A stretch of DNA of 41,846 nt from Beijerinckiaceae bacterium (GCA_947455285.1 CANGOK010000002.1:1-41846); one strand, 5' to 3'. Counted from the stretch's first letter, positions 16,848 through 26,055 are shown. The notes: generated by a model from the sequence alone, not told the origin. A program made the numbers and translations.

Positions 16848-19210
16848 TCAACCCTCCGGCCGGCGTTCAGGACCAGCCACAGCGTGGACGCAGCCAGACA
16901 TAGAACCAGACCAATGCAAGCAGCCACATAAGCGGCGGGGTTCAGAGAGAGCCACGCCGCGCCGATCAGGCGCAGATTGCCAAGGCTCCACGAGGTGGGC
17001 GCGTAGAAACGCCGCCCCTCGTCATCACGAACCGATAGGACCGTTTCGTTCACTTGCAACGCGCTCAGGCGGCCGCTGACGGTGGCCCAGATGCGCGGAT
17101 GGGTGAGACAATCGACGCCAGCCTTTAACGAGGCGGCGTCAGGCGCGGTGACGAGGGTCCAGAGATTGCGAGAATCTGCCGCGGGAAAGCCCTGGCTCAT
17201 GGTGAGCACGGATGCTTGCGACAGCGCGCCCGCTTCCGACGCGCGTACCTCTTGCGCGTTCGATTGGCGAAAAAACAAGGTCGGCATATTGAACTGCTTC
17301 TCGAAGCTGGCGGGGGAGAGGGACGGGGCGGACGGCGCGCCTCTGGCTTCAACCTTGGCGGCGGCTGGCTCGGCGCCCGGCAGATCGCAATGGCGCTTCG
17401 AGCCCAGCGCAACGGGCCGCGCGCCGTTGCTGACTGGCTTTTTTGGCTCGTTGCGCCAGACGAGGTGCACACGCTCGGGATCAAGCCCGGCTGCTTGCAT
17501 CAATTGGGGATCGAGCGTCGGCGCCGGAGAAACCATCAGCACATCTCCCGCATCAAGGGCGGGCGCCGTCATCGTGAAGGTGAAATCGACCGGGCGGCGG
17601 TCTGCGACGGCGATGCGCGCAGCAAGGGTCGCCGCCGCCGACATGGTGGCGCGATCAGGATTGGGGACAAACAGGATCGGCCGCGCGCCCTCTTGCGCGA
17701 AGGGAAAGCCCCCCGCCGCTGTCATTGCCAGATCAGGCGCGCGCGCCACCCTGGCGACTTTCGGCAAAGTGAGCTCGCTACGGTCAAGAAGATGCAGTCG
17801 GTTTGATTCGACGCTTCCGCCATGCGGACAGGCGGTATCTCCCGCCGTAGGCAGTTCAGCCGTAATATCGATTCGGTTTACGCCCGGCCGCATCAAGGCC
17901 AGCGGCAGGAACATGCGGTTCAAAGAAAGATCGCGGGCGCCGCTGCGGGCGAGGGGCTGCATGGCTGCGTCGGCGCCATTGATGGAGACCAGAATGCGCG
18001 CGTCCCGATCAAGCGCGTCGCTGTAGGAGCCCCCGAGTTGCAGCGTTATGCGGTCATAATCGGCGCTCATGAAATCCATGGGCATCGCCACATTCAGACC
18101 CACGCGCAAATGCCTGCCAGAGAAAACCGCGCCGCCAAACCCGGCTTCGCTGATCGCCATAGTTTCCCGCTCGCCGCTGGCCTCGCGCCCCGCTTGCCGC
18201 ATGGCCGCGCGTAAGCCGGGCTCCGCGCCGCGCAGTTTTGGTGTCTGCGCCTCTAGCGCCAGTCGGTCGAGCGCCCGATCGAGATCGGCGGCTCCAAGGC
18301 CAGTGATGACAAATGTAGGGGCGCGGCTGGGCCGCTCTGGCAGAAATCCATAACGAGGACCAGTTACGGAGCCAAAGTCGGCGAAATCGGGAAGTGCGCG
18401 CAGTTCCTCAAGCGTACCCACGGCGAGATCGAGCCCCGAGCCATCAGTCCCTGCCGAGCCAAACTCCACCAGCGGCTGCAATGACCCGCTGTTCACTGCA
18501 ACGATCTGGCTCGCTCTGATGGCGCGGCCCGCCATGTCAGGCGTCAGCTTGCCGGACATAAGGATGCGGATCACGGAGGCGCCATCGCCTCGCGGTGCGA
18601 TCGCGGCCATATCCGCCACACGCTCCATCCCCGTTGCACGCCGTTCGCCTGCGAAGACAAACCCCGTCTGTTCCGGCCGGATCTCAGTCAGCAGTTCGTA
18701 CGTCGCAGCCAGCGTGCAATCGACCCGGTGGCGCTGCTGCGCCTTCAGGCGGATGGCGTTGAAACCGGGCTTCAACACGCCCTTCGGTAGATCAAAGCCA
18801 AGTTTTGAAAAGCCGCTCGTCGCTCCGAGCCGCTGACGGCCGACGACTGTGTCATTGACGCTGAGCGTCAGGCCTGACGCCTCCGGGAGGACGGAGATGG
18901 AGGATTGAGCGATAACCTGAAAGCTCGCGGCGTCCCTCGCTTGTGCGTCGGTCAAATAGACCGGCCATTCCCTTTCGTCCCACTCGCCGTCGAAGCGGAA
19001 ATCCTTCAAGCCTACTGGCAATCGGCGGATATCCTTGCGTTCGGCGCGGACCGAGACTGCGTCTGTCGCTTTGCCAAGACCCGCGAAAACCGGGATCCGC
19101 GCTCCAGCCGGCGCGACTGGGGTCCAAGCCGGCGTGTCGGTCTGCGCCAAAGCGGGTGCTGCGCAAAGAGCCAGCACGAGGCCTGTGAAACGCTTGGAGA
19201 ACATTCGCAT
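16844..19210 (-). CDS. bcsB: Cellulose synthase regulatory subunit BcsB
   Basis: 788 aa from the ATG at 19210, four bases after the bcsA stop; an ATG six bases later is also possible. The open frame extends further upstream inside bcsA, but that part is not used. The signal peptide (FSKRFTGLVLALCAAPALAQ) leads into the periplasmic carbohydrate-binding and flavodoxin-like modules. A C-terminal transmembrane anchor (AAYVAACIGLVLCLAASTLW) binds BcsA. BcsB guides the polymer through the periplasm and is needed for BcsA activity. No signs of damage were seen. Confidence 0.93.
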   Translation of the reverse strand: MRMFSKRFTGLVLALCAAPALAQTDTPAWTPVAPAGARIPVFAGLGKATDAVSVRAERKDIRRLPVGLKDFRFDGEWDEREWPVYLTDAQARDAASFQVIAQSSISVLPEASGLTLSVNDTVVGRQRLGATSGFSKLGFDLPKGVLKPGFNAIRLKAQQRHRVDCTLAATYELLTEIRPEQTGFVFAGERRATGMERVADMAAIAPRGDGASVIRILMSGKLTPDMAGRAIRASQIVAVNSGSLQPLVEFGSAGTDGSGLDLAVGTLEELRALPDFADFGSVTGPRYGFLPERPSRAPTFVITGLGAADLDRALDRLALEAQTPKLRGAEPGLRAAMRQAGREASGERETMAISEAGFGGAVFSGRHLRVGLNVAMPMDFMSADYDRITLQLGGSYSDALDRDARILVSINGADAAMQPLARSGARDLSLNRMFLPLALMRPGVNRIDITAELPTAGDTACPHGGSVESNRLHLLDRSELTLPKVARVARAPDLAMTAAGGFPFAQEGARPILFVPNPDRATMSAAATLAARIAVADRRPVDFTFTMTAPALDAGDVLMVSPAPTLDPQLMQAAGLDPERVHLVWRNEPKKPVSNGARPVALGSKRHCDLPGAEPAAAKVEARGAPSAPSLSPASFEKQFNMPTLFFRQSNAQEVRASEAGALSQASVLTMSQGFPAADSRNLWTLVTAPDAASLKAGVDCLTHPRIWATVSGRLSALQVNETVLSVRDDEGRRFYAPTSWSLGNLRLIGAAWLSLNPAAYVAACIGLVLCLAASTLWLVLNAGRRVE

Positions 19211-19214
19211 GCGC

Positions 19215-21572
19215 TTACTCGGCCCCCTGCATGAAGGGCCCAGCATCTGAATTGGCGTTAGCAAAGCCTCCTCGAATGGGAACGCCTGATAGCTCGGCGA
19301 TGGCGGCCAGCCAGGAGGCCTCGTTGATCTCGCCCGCCGATGGAATTGTTTGAGCGCTTGCGGGAGTACCGCTCGCGCCCATGCCCTCAGAGGTCGCCGG
19401 GCTTTCGGCGGACCGTAGATCAGGCCTCTTGCGGAACGCCAGAACGAGCGCGCGGAAAGGCTCGGTGATGCCCCAAATCGCGAACTGGAGCGAGCCGCGC
19501 AACAGGCCGATGGGTTTGTGACGGCGCGAAAGAAACCGACTGATCGCCTCTGTATCCCCATACATCAGCTCGGCGACCGTCTGGTAGTTTTGGGGCCGCA
19601 GATCATCGAACACGAGCTCCAAGCCAGCGCCCGAGGCTTTCGTGCAGCGCACGGCGACTTGCCCATGGGGCGCGCCCCCATGGGCGGGAATAACCGTAAG
19701 CCAACCGGTGGCGGCTTCATCCACATTCGATGGAAGGTTCTGGGGGCCGAGCGAAGCGACGCCACAGTCGGACGCGGACACATAGTTGATCCGGACTCGA
19801 ACCTCCTCGTCTCCCAGAGTAAGGAGTCCAGTGCGGCTGATCGCAAGGCGCGGGTTCCGCTCTGCCTGGCGCCTTTCCGCGACCACGCCAAGAGCGACCC
19901 CAGCCACGATCAGGTTAAAGCAGCTCCAGATGCCGACCACCTGCATCGTTCCGGCGACGCCGGGTTCGTTGACATAGCGCCACGCCGCCGTCCCAGTAGC
20001 CACAATAAGGAATAGAAAAATAGCAACGAAAGGCCAGGCAAGGTCAGAGAGATGATCATGCTCCAGCGACACACCCTTAGAGGTGACGTTGAAAGTGGGC
20101 TTGCGCGGCGACAGGGCGACGGAACCGAGGGCCTTGATCAGGAAGACCCCCTGCACATACTCGTAAAGCTCCGACATCAAGGGCCAGCGGACATGCCCAT
20201 ATACATAGCTCTGCATCAGCATGTTCACGCTCATGTAGGACAGCGTGTAGGCCAAGGTCTCATCGAGGCTCGATACGAATATCTTGATGTCGAAAAAGAT
20301 ATGAAGCAGCGGCGCGATCATGAAAACGCAACGCGGAATCGGGAAGAACCAGAAGGCCATGCTAGACAAATAAGCGATGCGCTGGATCGGCTTTAGCCCC
20401 GCAAGCCGCATGGGATTCTTCAGTAGAAAAATCTGGAACATCCCCTGACACCACCGCGAGCGCTGCCCGATGAAACTCGAGAACGTCTCGGGTTGCAGGC
20501 CCGCGATGAGCGGCTTGTCCACATAAATACTCGTCCAGCCTTGCGAATGCAGCGCAAGCGCGGTCTCGCAATCCTCGGTGATGGTGATTCCCGAAAAACC
20601 GCCGGCGCTCGCCAGCGCCGCGCGCCGCAGCAACGCGGCCGAGCCACAGAAAAACGAGCCGTTCCATTTATCGAGGCCGCATTGCGTGACGCCGTAAAAC
20701 ATTTCGTTTTCCGACGGCATGCGCTCGAATGTGCGCAGGTTCCTCTCGATGGGATCGGGATTAAGGAACACATGGGGCGTCTGCACAAGAAAAAGCTTCG
20801 GATCCTGACTAAAATAGCCGACGGTCTCCCGCAGGAACCTGCGGAAGGGTGCGTGGTCAGCATCGAACACGACGACCACTTCGCCCGTGGAATGAACCAG
20901 TCCGTTGTTCAGATTGCCGGCCTTGGCATGTTCATTTCGAGCGCGTGTCAGATAGGTGGCGCCAAGCTCGCGACACAGGCCCTGCAGGGATAGGCGCCGA
21001 CGGTAGGCCGCAGCGGCCTTGACCGGGTCCTTGTCGGCGCATTTCTGGTCCGTGCCGCCATCGTCCAGGAGCCATACCTTTAGTTTCTCGGAGGGATAAT
21101 CCATGCCTTTGGCGGCGCAGATCGTCATCGCCAGAATGCTCTCGTCCTCATTGTAGCTGGGAATCAAGACGTCGACGGTCGGCAGTTTGGCGTCGTCTTC
21201 GCGCGGCAGCGATTTGCGGCGTAGGGGATCGACATTGATCAAAAGACTGATCGCCATGATGAACGCGCAAAACATCTCGGCGGCGAGCACGATGCAGCCG
21301 AAGCTGAAGCCCGCCACATCCGAAACCGGCGGGAGCGTGCTGGACAGACGCCAATATAGATAACGAAGCAGCACAGTACTCCCGAGCGCGAGAAAGAGCT
21401 GCTGCACCCAACTCCATCGCGGCAGGAACGAGAAGACGATAAGGCCGCAGACGGCGGTGGCGCTCAGGGCCGTCTGGGCCTGAACGCTGACCGGGTGGGT
21501 CAGGAGAAGAAGCATCATCGACCCGAAGAGGCCCCAGCAGACCCACCTCAGGCGGTGCAAGAGGCCGCTCAA
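19215..21572 (-). CDS. bcsA: Cellulose synthase catalytic subunit BcsA
   Basis: 785 aa inner-membrane family-2 glycosyltransferase that makes beta-1,4-glucan from UDP-glucose. The GT core has LLDDGG (Asp170-171), the DAD motif in VVVVFDADH (237-239), TED at 332-334 and QRSRW at 370-374. The gating loop FNVTSKG (494-500) and at least six membrane helices flank it. A PilZ-like domain follows from about residue 565, but its c-di-GMP motifs look degenerate: RQAERNPR near 568-575, and SASDCG at 599-604 where [D/N]xSxxG is expected. The start is a TTG overlapping the bcsS stop as TTGA, implying coupling and modest initiation. Confidence 0.95.
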   Translation of the reverse strand: MSGLLHRLRWVCWGLFGSMMLLLLTHPVSVQAQTALSATAVCGLIVFSFLPRWSWVQQLFLALGSTVLLRYLYWRLSSTLPPVSDVAGFSFGCIVLAAEMFCAFIMAISLLINVDPLRRKSLPREDDAKLPTVDVLIPSYNEDESILAMTICAAKGMDYPSEKLKVWLLDDGGTDQKCADKDPVKAAAAYRRRLSLQGLCRELGATYLTRARNEHAKAGNLNNGLVHSTGEVVVVFDADHAPFRRFLRETVGYFSQDPKLFLVQTPHVFLNPDPIERNLRTFERMPSENEMFYGVTQCGLDKWNGSFFCGSAALLRRAALASAGGFSGITITEDCETALALHSQGWTSIYVDKPLIAGLQPETFSSFIGQRSRWCQGMFQIFLLKNPMRLAGLKPIQRIAYLSSMAFWFFPIPRCVFMIAPLLHIFFDIKIFVSSLDETLAYTLSYMSVNMLMQSYVYGHVRWPLMSELYEYVQGVFLIKALGSVALSPRKPTFNVTSKGVSLEHDHLSDLAWPFVAIFLFLIVATGTAAWRYVNEPGVAGTMQVVGIWSCFNLIVAGVALGVVAERRQAERNPRLAISRTGLLTLGDEEVRVRINYVSASDCGVASLGPQNLPSNVDEAATGWLTVIPAHGGAPHGQVAVRCTKASGAGLELVFDDLRPQNYQTVAELMYGDTEAISRFLSRRHKPIGLLRGSLQFAIWGITEPFRALVLAFRKRPDLRSAESPATSEGMGASGTPASAQTIPSAGEINEASWLAAIAELSGVPIRGGFANANSDAGPFMQGAE

Positions 21573-22315
21573 AACAGCACCCGTAAATCCGCGGAGCCAT
21601 AAATACCGGACTTCTGGTCTTTGTCCTGCTGGTAACCGAAGGACAGCCCGCCCTGAACCGGCCCGAACTGCACACCTGTCAGGAAAGCGCCAACCTGCCA
21701 GAGCGCATAAGTATTGTTGCCCATGAATGCCGACTCAGGCCCCAGGTAGAAGCCTTCAGGGAGCATGTAACCAACCCTCAGACGCGTGAAGAACTGGCTG
21801 TCATTCGTCGCGAAAGCGCCAAAAGCGGAGACCATGGTCCGCTCCGAGGGACGCGCGTAATAGTCGACGGCCCCCTTAAGGCCCAGGCTCGCGCCATTCG
21901 CTGAATTTTTGGGATCGGGCCGTGAAAGCGCGGTATTGAGCGCCATGCCGCCAAGGTAAACCGCGAACTTAGAACGGGGACCAACCCACTCATAACCACC
22001 CAGGGCTGCGGCTTCGACCTGCCGGCCTCGGATCTGCAAGTTGGTTGCGGAGAGATACTCATACGTCCCCGCAAGTGCTTCCACTCGCAGCCTTGCGCCG
22101 CTGGTGGACAGGGAGCCGGGGATGGCGGCGGTCGCGCCTGCTTCCAAAAAATAGGACTTCGATGACGAGCCGGTCGTCGATGCGTCAACGCTGACGATCC
22201 AGTCATCGATGATTTTGGGCGACGGCGTCGCGGGATACCAATCGGCCGAACGGGCTGGACTGATCATCAATGCGAACAGCACGCTTTTGGATACAGAAAA
22301 ACCCACTCGCAACAT
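21569..22315 (-). CDS. bcsS: Cellulose biosynthesis protein BcsS
   Basis: 248 aa with a signal peptide ending near SPARSA. The mature part alternates polar and aromatic/hydrophobic residues in amphipathic strands (RLRVEALAGTYEYL, FAVYLGGMALN, FTRLRVGYMLPEGF, GGLSFGYQQ) and ends in Phe (SADLRVLF). That pattern fits a small outer-membrane beta barrel. The overall pattern matches the BcsS family found with bcs genes in alphaproteobacteria; the molecular role of that family is not established. It is the first gene of the operon, with an AGAGG site seven bases before the ATG, and is coupled to bcsA. It is a candidate outer-membrane exit for cellulose. Confidence 0.82.
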   Translation of the reverse strand: MLRVGFSVSKSVLFALMISPARSADWYPATPSPKIIDDWIVSVDASTTGSSSKSYFLEAGATAAIPGSLSTSGARLRVEALAGTYEYLSATNLQIRGRQVEAAALGGYEWVGPRSKFAVYLGGMALNTALSRPDPKNSANGASLGLKGAVDYYARPSERTMVSAFGAFATNDSQFFTRLRVGYMLPEGFYLGPESAFMGNNTYALWQVGAFLTGVQFGPVQGGLSFGYQQDKDQKSGIYGSADLRVLF

Positions 22316-22671
22316 CCACAGACCTCTTTACGAGCGCGCTATCGCCAACCGGCGAAAAACCAATGCGGTTGGGATAATATTGATGCTCGCAGGTAAAGTT
22401 CTGATTAAATATGGTGAAAAATTTTTATTTGAAATAAGATTACTATGCGTCAAATTTTCGATTAATATTCAGTAATCATGATTTTAGTACTTTAATGCAC
22501 CGCTATAGGTATTTCTTATGCTTGGCAATTTAACTGGCAAAAGATTCGCGGACAGAACAAATCTTACGTGTTCGACAACCTCGCATTAAAAAACAGCTGC
22601 TTCGATTGATCTGTCACCATCGGCTTATCAAAGTTGAAAAGGGGAGTTAGGGCGAAGGATGAAAATAACAT
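22316..22671. other. AT-rich upstream region of the cellulose operon
   Basis: 356 bases without a supported gene and much richer in A and T than the neighbours (for example TGATTAAATATGG and AAATTTTCGATTAATATTC). It holds the candidate bcs promoter. AT-rich tracts of this kind in alphaproteobacteria can be targets of MucR/Ros-type silencers; this is inference. Confidence 0.5.
22425..22453 (-). promoter_or_regulatory. Candidate promoter of the bcs operon
   Basis: On the minus strand, TTGACG, 17 bases and AAATAA, about 110 bases upstream of the bcsS ATG. The -35 is near consensus and the -10 is fair. The long leader leaves room for further control. Confidence 0.45.
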
Positions 22672-23058
22672 TCAGGTCTCTTGCCACAACTTCCCTTTAG
22701 CCACGCGGTAATGGGTGGTTGCGGTGCGCGCGGCGATGATCCGGATCACATGGGGGATGGTCTTCAATTTCCGAAGGATCACCTCCCTGCGCTTTGCGGA
22801 TGGGGAACCAGCGCACTTCCATATCGCCTCGTTTAGCGGCGTCTCATCCCGCCTTGTCGCCGTCAGTTGCCGGTGGATGGCCAGCACCAATGGCAAGGCC
22901 ACCACTGCGTCAGCCTCGACAATTCCCTGGATAACGCTCTGAGGAAACGAAGGGATGTAAGCCTGCTTTGCCCCGGCGCTTACCTTTTCAAGCGGCATCA
23001 ACTCCTTGTCCGTCAGCGTGTTGAGCGAGGGGGAAGACTGGGGCGGATCAGGACGCAT
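22672..23058 (-). CDS. Hypothetical protein near the broken polymerase gene
   Basis: 128 aa from the ATG at 23058, which follows a very G-rich stretch (GGGAGGGGGGG) able to act as a ribosome site. No family was recognised. The second half is basic and helical: a KRREVILRKLKTIPHVIRII segment followed by ARTATTHYRVAKGKLW. The first half has a short Pro/Ser-rich start. It lies 138 bases downstream of the DNA polymerase remnant on the same strand and may belong to the same phage- or plasmid-derived segment. Coding is supported mainly by an intact frame and codon pattern, so it could be a relic. Confidence 0.5.
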   Translation of the reverse strand: MRPDPPQSSPSLNTLTDKELMPLEKVSAGAKQAYIPSFPQSVIQGIVEADAVVALPLVLAIHRQLTATRRDETPLNEAIWKCAGSPSAKRREVILRKLKTIPHVIRIIAARTATTHYRVAKGKLWQET

Positions 23059-23128
23059 GACCACCCCCCCTCCCGGGATACTATCTACAGTAATAGAATG
23101 AATTATATAGAAAGGTACCCTGCATACC

Positions 23129-23160
23129 CCCAAACGGGGGGATGCCACCCCCTGTTTGGG
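23129..23160. repeat. Strong hairpin between polymerase remnant and hypothetical gene
   Basis: CCCAAACGGGGGG, a six-base loop (ATGCCA) and CCCCCTGTTTGGG pair over 13 positions with one G-T pair. No T tract follows on either strand. It could be a processing or stability stem, or a protein-binding site left from the mobile element. Confidence 0.6.
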
Positions 23161-23196
23161 TGAATGGGGACCGGCTCGGTTTTCGACATAAGTGGA

Positions 23197-24408
23197 CTAC
23201 GCGGCGGCATTTAGCGCCGCCTCCAACAGTGCCATCACGCGTTCAAACATGACGCTGCCACGCGCCTCATCCTCGAAGCGATCCGGGTAGCCTACGATCT
23301 TGATGTCCGAGCGGCAGCGTTTGCCGGGGCCCAGAACGATCTCCGACGCCTGCGCCATGATCTCTGCAACGGCTCGGGCCTGCTCATCGATCTGGTCGAT
23401 GGGAGCCTCGAGCAGCAGAGCGTCATGGATGGGGGCACAGATCATGAAGCCCGCCTCCACCGCCATCGACAGGCCAAGGCGCATCATCGCTGCGCCATGG
23501 CTCTGCATCGGCCAGTTGAGGATGGAGCGTCCGTTGATGTCCGCGTGACAGCCCGGCGGATACTGGATGCGCCAACCGAAGACTATTTCCAGTGGCAGAC
23601 CCAGCAGCGCGCGGTCCACATTCTCCTCCGCCCAGCGCCAGAACACGCGGTAGGTATCGCGATGCAGGCGCAAGAGTTCACGGGCCCTGACGACATGGAT
23701 CCCCGACTGGGCGGCGATGCTCTCTGGCCCCATGCCGTAGTTGACCCCCAGCACGATGGCCTTACAGGCGTTCCTGATGTCGGGATGGGACTTCTTCGTA
23801 GCGTCTGGCGGAGCAAGGCCAGCCTGCTTGGCGAAGGCGATGTACGGATCGCCGCTGGGGTACGCCTCCCACAAGGCGTTGTCGCCTGAGAGCGCCCCGG
23901 CGTTGGCGATCTCCTGCGACGACCAGTCGATGTAGGCGATAGCCCTCCCCGGGGTAGGCTTGATCAGGTGGCGGATCTAGACAAAAGGACCAAAGATGAA
24001 CCGGCTGTTGGACGGCTGGTTGCGCCCGGTCTTAGCCCGGAAGGTCGACAGGAGAGTCCGGTTGCGGCCATCGGGGCCGATGGTCAACTCATTCAAGCGA
24101 AGTTGGCCAAGCGAATGGCGCAACTCCCGCAGGGGCGAGATCACCGGGTAGGCGCGCGCCTGAGTGCGTAAGGTCTCGTCATCCAAGGCGATTGCGCCCG
24201 AGGGCAAGCGCGGCCACGGGATGCCACGCGATGAGAGGAACGCTGCAAACTTGGCGACAACGAATCTGCCGTGCTCGTCGACGCCAAAGTCAGCGTCAAC
24301 GACTTCGATGAGACCGCGTTTGATAGCTGGCCAGTGCTTGACCAGCTGCATCCGAAGGCCGACGTCTACTGGAATGCCGTTGTTTTCCACAATGCCCACC
24401 GCAGCCAT
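23197..24408 (-). pseudogene. Family A DNA polymerase (phage/plasmid type), broken by an in-frame amber codon
   Basis: Two open frames (23977-24408 and 23197-23874) lie in the same reading frame and join as one protein interrupted by a single TAG at 23977-23979, in FIFGPFV-stop-IRHLIKP, where a Trp codon (TGG) is likely ancestral. The polymerase signatures are clear: TGRNQPSNSRFIFGP, then AIAYIDWSSQEIA (motif A), ACKAIVLGVNYGM (motif B) and APIHDALLLEAP (motif C; Ala follows HD where many polymerases have Glu). The N-terminal part is missing: upstream of residue 1 (RGRYMAAVG) the sequence jumps to a diverged copy of an internal segment. Probably a relic of a phage or plasmid. Confidence 0.85.
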
Positions 24409-24462
24409 GTAGCGGCCCCGCAGAAGCGCCTGGGTGCATGTCGCAGCAGCACTCCATGGAGC

Positions 24463-24514
24463 AGGCTTGATTAGCAGGCGGATCCATAGTGCTGGTTGCG
24501 TTCGGCCTTAGCCC
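24463..24514 (-). repeat. Diverged partial copy of an internal polymerase segment
   Basis: Two blocks match the polymerase gene: 24463-24484 to 23956-23977 (19 of 22 bases) and 24491-24514 to 24015-24038 (21 of 24). The spacing between the blocks is 6 bases here and 37 in the gene, so about 31 bases have been lost. Translated, it reads ALWIRLLIKPAPW next to QALLRGRYM, a fusion of two distant parts of the polymerase. It points to recombination between two related copies followed by decay. Confidence 0.7.
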
Positions 24515-24973
24515 TTCCTTACAGGAGTAGATTCGACCTGTGAAAGGCTTAAACTTGAATTGGAATCGCCATGTCAATCGGAGCAGCAACACGCCATCCC
24601 CACACGATTTATGCTGAAAGCTCTTTGAGCGATAATGCAGGCTAAAATTCAGAATGGTGAATGGCGTTTCGCGAGTTTATCGAAATTGACATCGCTCTAG
24701 TTTCAGGGAAAATCCACTTAAAGCGGCTACGACCTCAGCAAGTGCTTTTTGTTTCTTTATCTAAAATAGCTACGAATTCCGATTTATTGGCGGTCACAAC
24801 GAAAGCTTGCGGCAACGTCCCCAAATCGACTCTCCCGCAGTAGCATGAAGAATTTGTCAGTCACCGACCCAGCAAGTTCAGTTTGCGTCCCGCTCCCCGC
24901 ACTATTTACTATTTATAATGTAGGGCCAATCCGCCAAGCACTTTCGAAAAGCGCGGATACCGGTGGTTGTAAG
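24515..24973. other. AT-rich, gene-poor stretch
   Basis: 459 bases with lower GC and no recognisable gene. A 60-codon plus-strand frame at 24661-24843 has no ribosome site or known motif. A hairpin at 24938-24954 (GCACTTT/AAAGCGC with one G-T pair and a three-base loop) lies just past the end of the ABC ATPase gene and could be a weak terminator, though no T tract follows. Confidence 0.4.
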
Positions 24974-26053
24974 TTAGGGGGCGATCAGTCGAACATCGCC
25001 AGGCGCAATGCGCAGGTGGACCGTCTCGCCGCAGGTGTAGTCGTCGGACGCGCGAGCGGTAAGGCGAAGTCCGTTGGCTTCGAGGCGATAGAGGCTGTTG
25101 CCGCCAAGGTAGGTCGCTTTCGTCACTGTCGCGGCGAACACGTTCTCCCCCTCCGGCGCTGACGCGTGCAGCTCCACTGCCTCCACGCGCACTGCGATGG
25201 AGGGTTTGGCGCCCCCGGCATCAGGCGCCTGTGTCGAGCGTAGCTTGACGGAGCCGAAATCGATAAGGCTCCCACCCTGCGCCGCCTCGATCCCGAGGGG
25301 TTCGAGAATGTTCGACGAACCGATGAAATCCGCCACGTATCGATTGACCGGCGAGCGATAGACGTCTCGTGGGGCGCCGATCTGCTCGATGCGGCCGTTG
25401 CGCATGCAGATGATGCGATCAGCCAGGGCCATGGCCTCTTCCTGATCATGGGTGATGTGGATCGCCGTCATGTCGAAGAGGCGAATCATCTCCTGCAGCT
25501 CATCGCGCATGTGCTCGCGTAATTTGGCGTCTAGATTGCTGAGCGGCTCATCGAGCAATAGCAACTTCGGGCGAAGGACGGCGCTTCGAGCGAGCGCGAC
25601 GCGTTGCTGCTGGCCGCCGCTGAGGCTTGAGGGAAAGCGTTGGGCGAACTCTTGGAGGCCAACTTGCGTCAACGCTTCATCCACTCTCGATCGGATCTCC
25701 TGAGTCTTGAGGCCGCGGCGCTCCAGCCCATAGGCGACATTTTCGAAAATCGTCTTGTGCGGCCATAGCGCATAAGACTGGAACACCATGCCGATGCCCC
25801 GGCGCTCCGGCGCCATTGAATGCTGGGCGGAGGCGATGAGCACGCCATCCAAGTGTATTTCGCCGCCAGTAGGCTCCTCAAGGCCCGCGATGCAGCGCAG
25901 TGTCGTCGTTTTGCCGCAGCCGCTGCCCCCCACAATGACGAGAATTTCGCCTGCGTGAACGGAGAAGGAAATGTCGTCGACTGCCTTTGTCGCGCCAAAG
26001 GCCTTGGTGAGGGAGCGGACATCGAGGACGGGAGTGGCGTGAATTTCCTGCAT
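24974..26053 (-). CDS. ABC transporter ATPase (PotA/FbpC type)
   Basis: 359 aa from the ATG at 26053, two bases after the permease stop; the longer open frame lies inside the permease gene. It powers import through the adjacent permease. Walker A is GGSGCGKTT (42-50), the Q loop Gln92, the signature LSGGQQQR (144-151), Walker B LLLLDEP (164-170), and the switch histidine is in HITHDQEEA. A C-terminal TOBE-like domain (about 240-359, with SLIDFGSVKLRS and VTKATYLGGNSLYRLEA) usually senses or gates substrate. This subfamily serves Fe3+, polyamine, phosphonate and small organic substrates, so the cargo cannot be read from it. Confidence 0.95.
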   Translation of the reverse strand: MQEIHATPVLDVRSLTKAFGATKAVDDISFSVHAGEILVIVGGSGCGKTTTLRCIAGLEEPTGGEIHLDGVLIASAQHSMAPERRGIGMVFQSYALWPHKTIFENVAYGLERRGLKTQEIRSRVDEALTQVGLQEFAQRFPSSLSGGQQQRVALARSAVLRPKLLLLDEPLSNLDAKLREHMRDELQEMIRLFDMTAIHITHDQEEAMALADRIICMRNGRIEQIGAPRDVYRSPVNRYVADFIGSSNILEPLGIEAAQGGSLIDFGSVKLRSTQAPDAGGAKPSIAVRVEAVELHASAPEGENVFAATVTKATYLGGNSLYRLEANGLRLTARASDDYTCGETVHLRIAPGDVRLIAP

Positions 26054-26055
26054 GA

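Noticed and set aside
24661..24843. 60-codon plus-strand frame in the AT-rich stretch
   Set aside because: No ribosome site, no recognisable motif, and it lies in DNA that shows other signs of decay.
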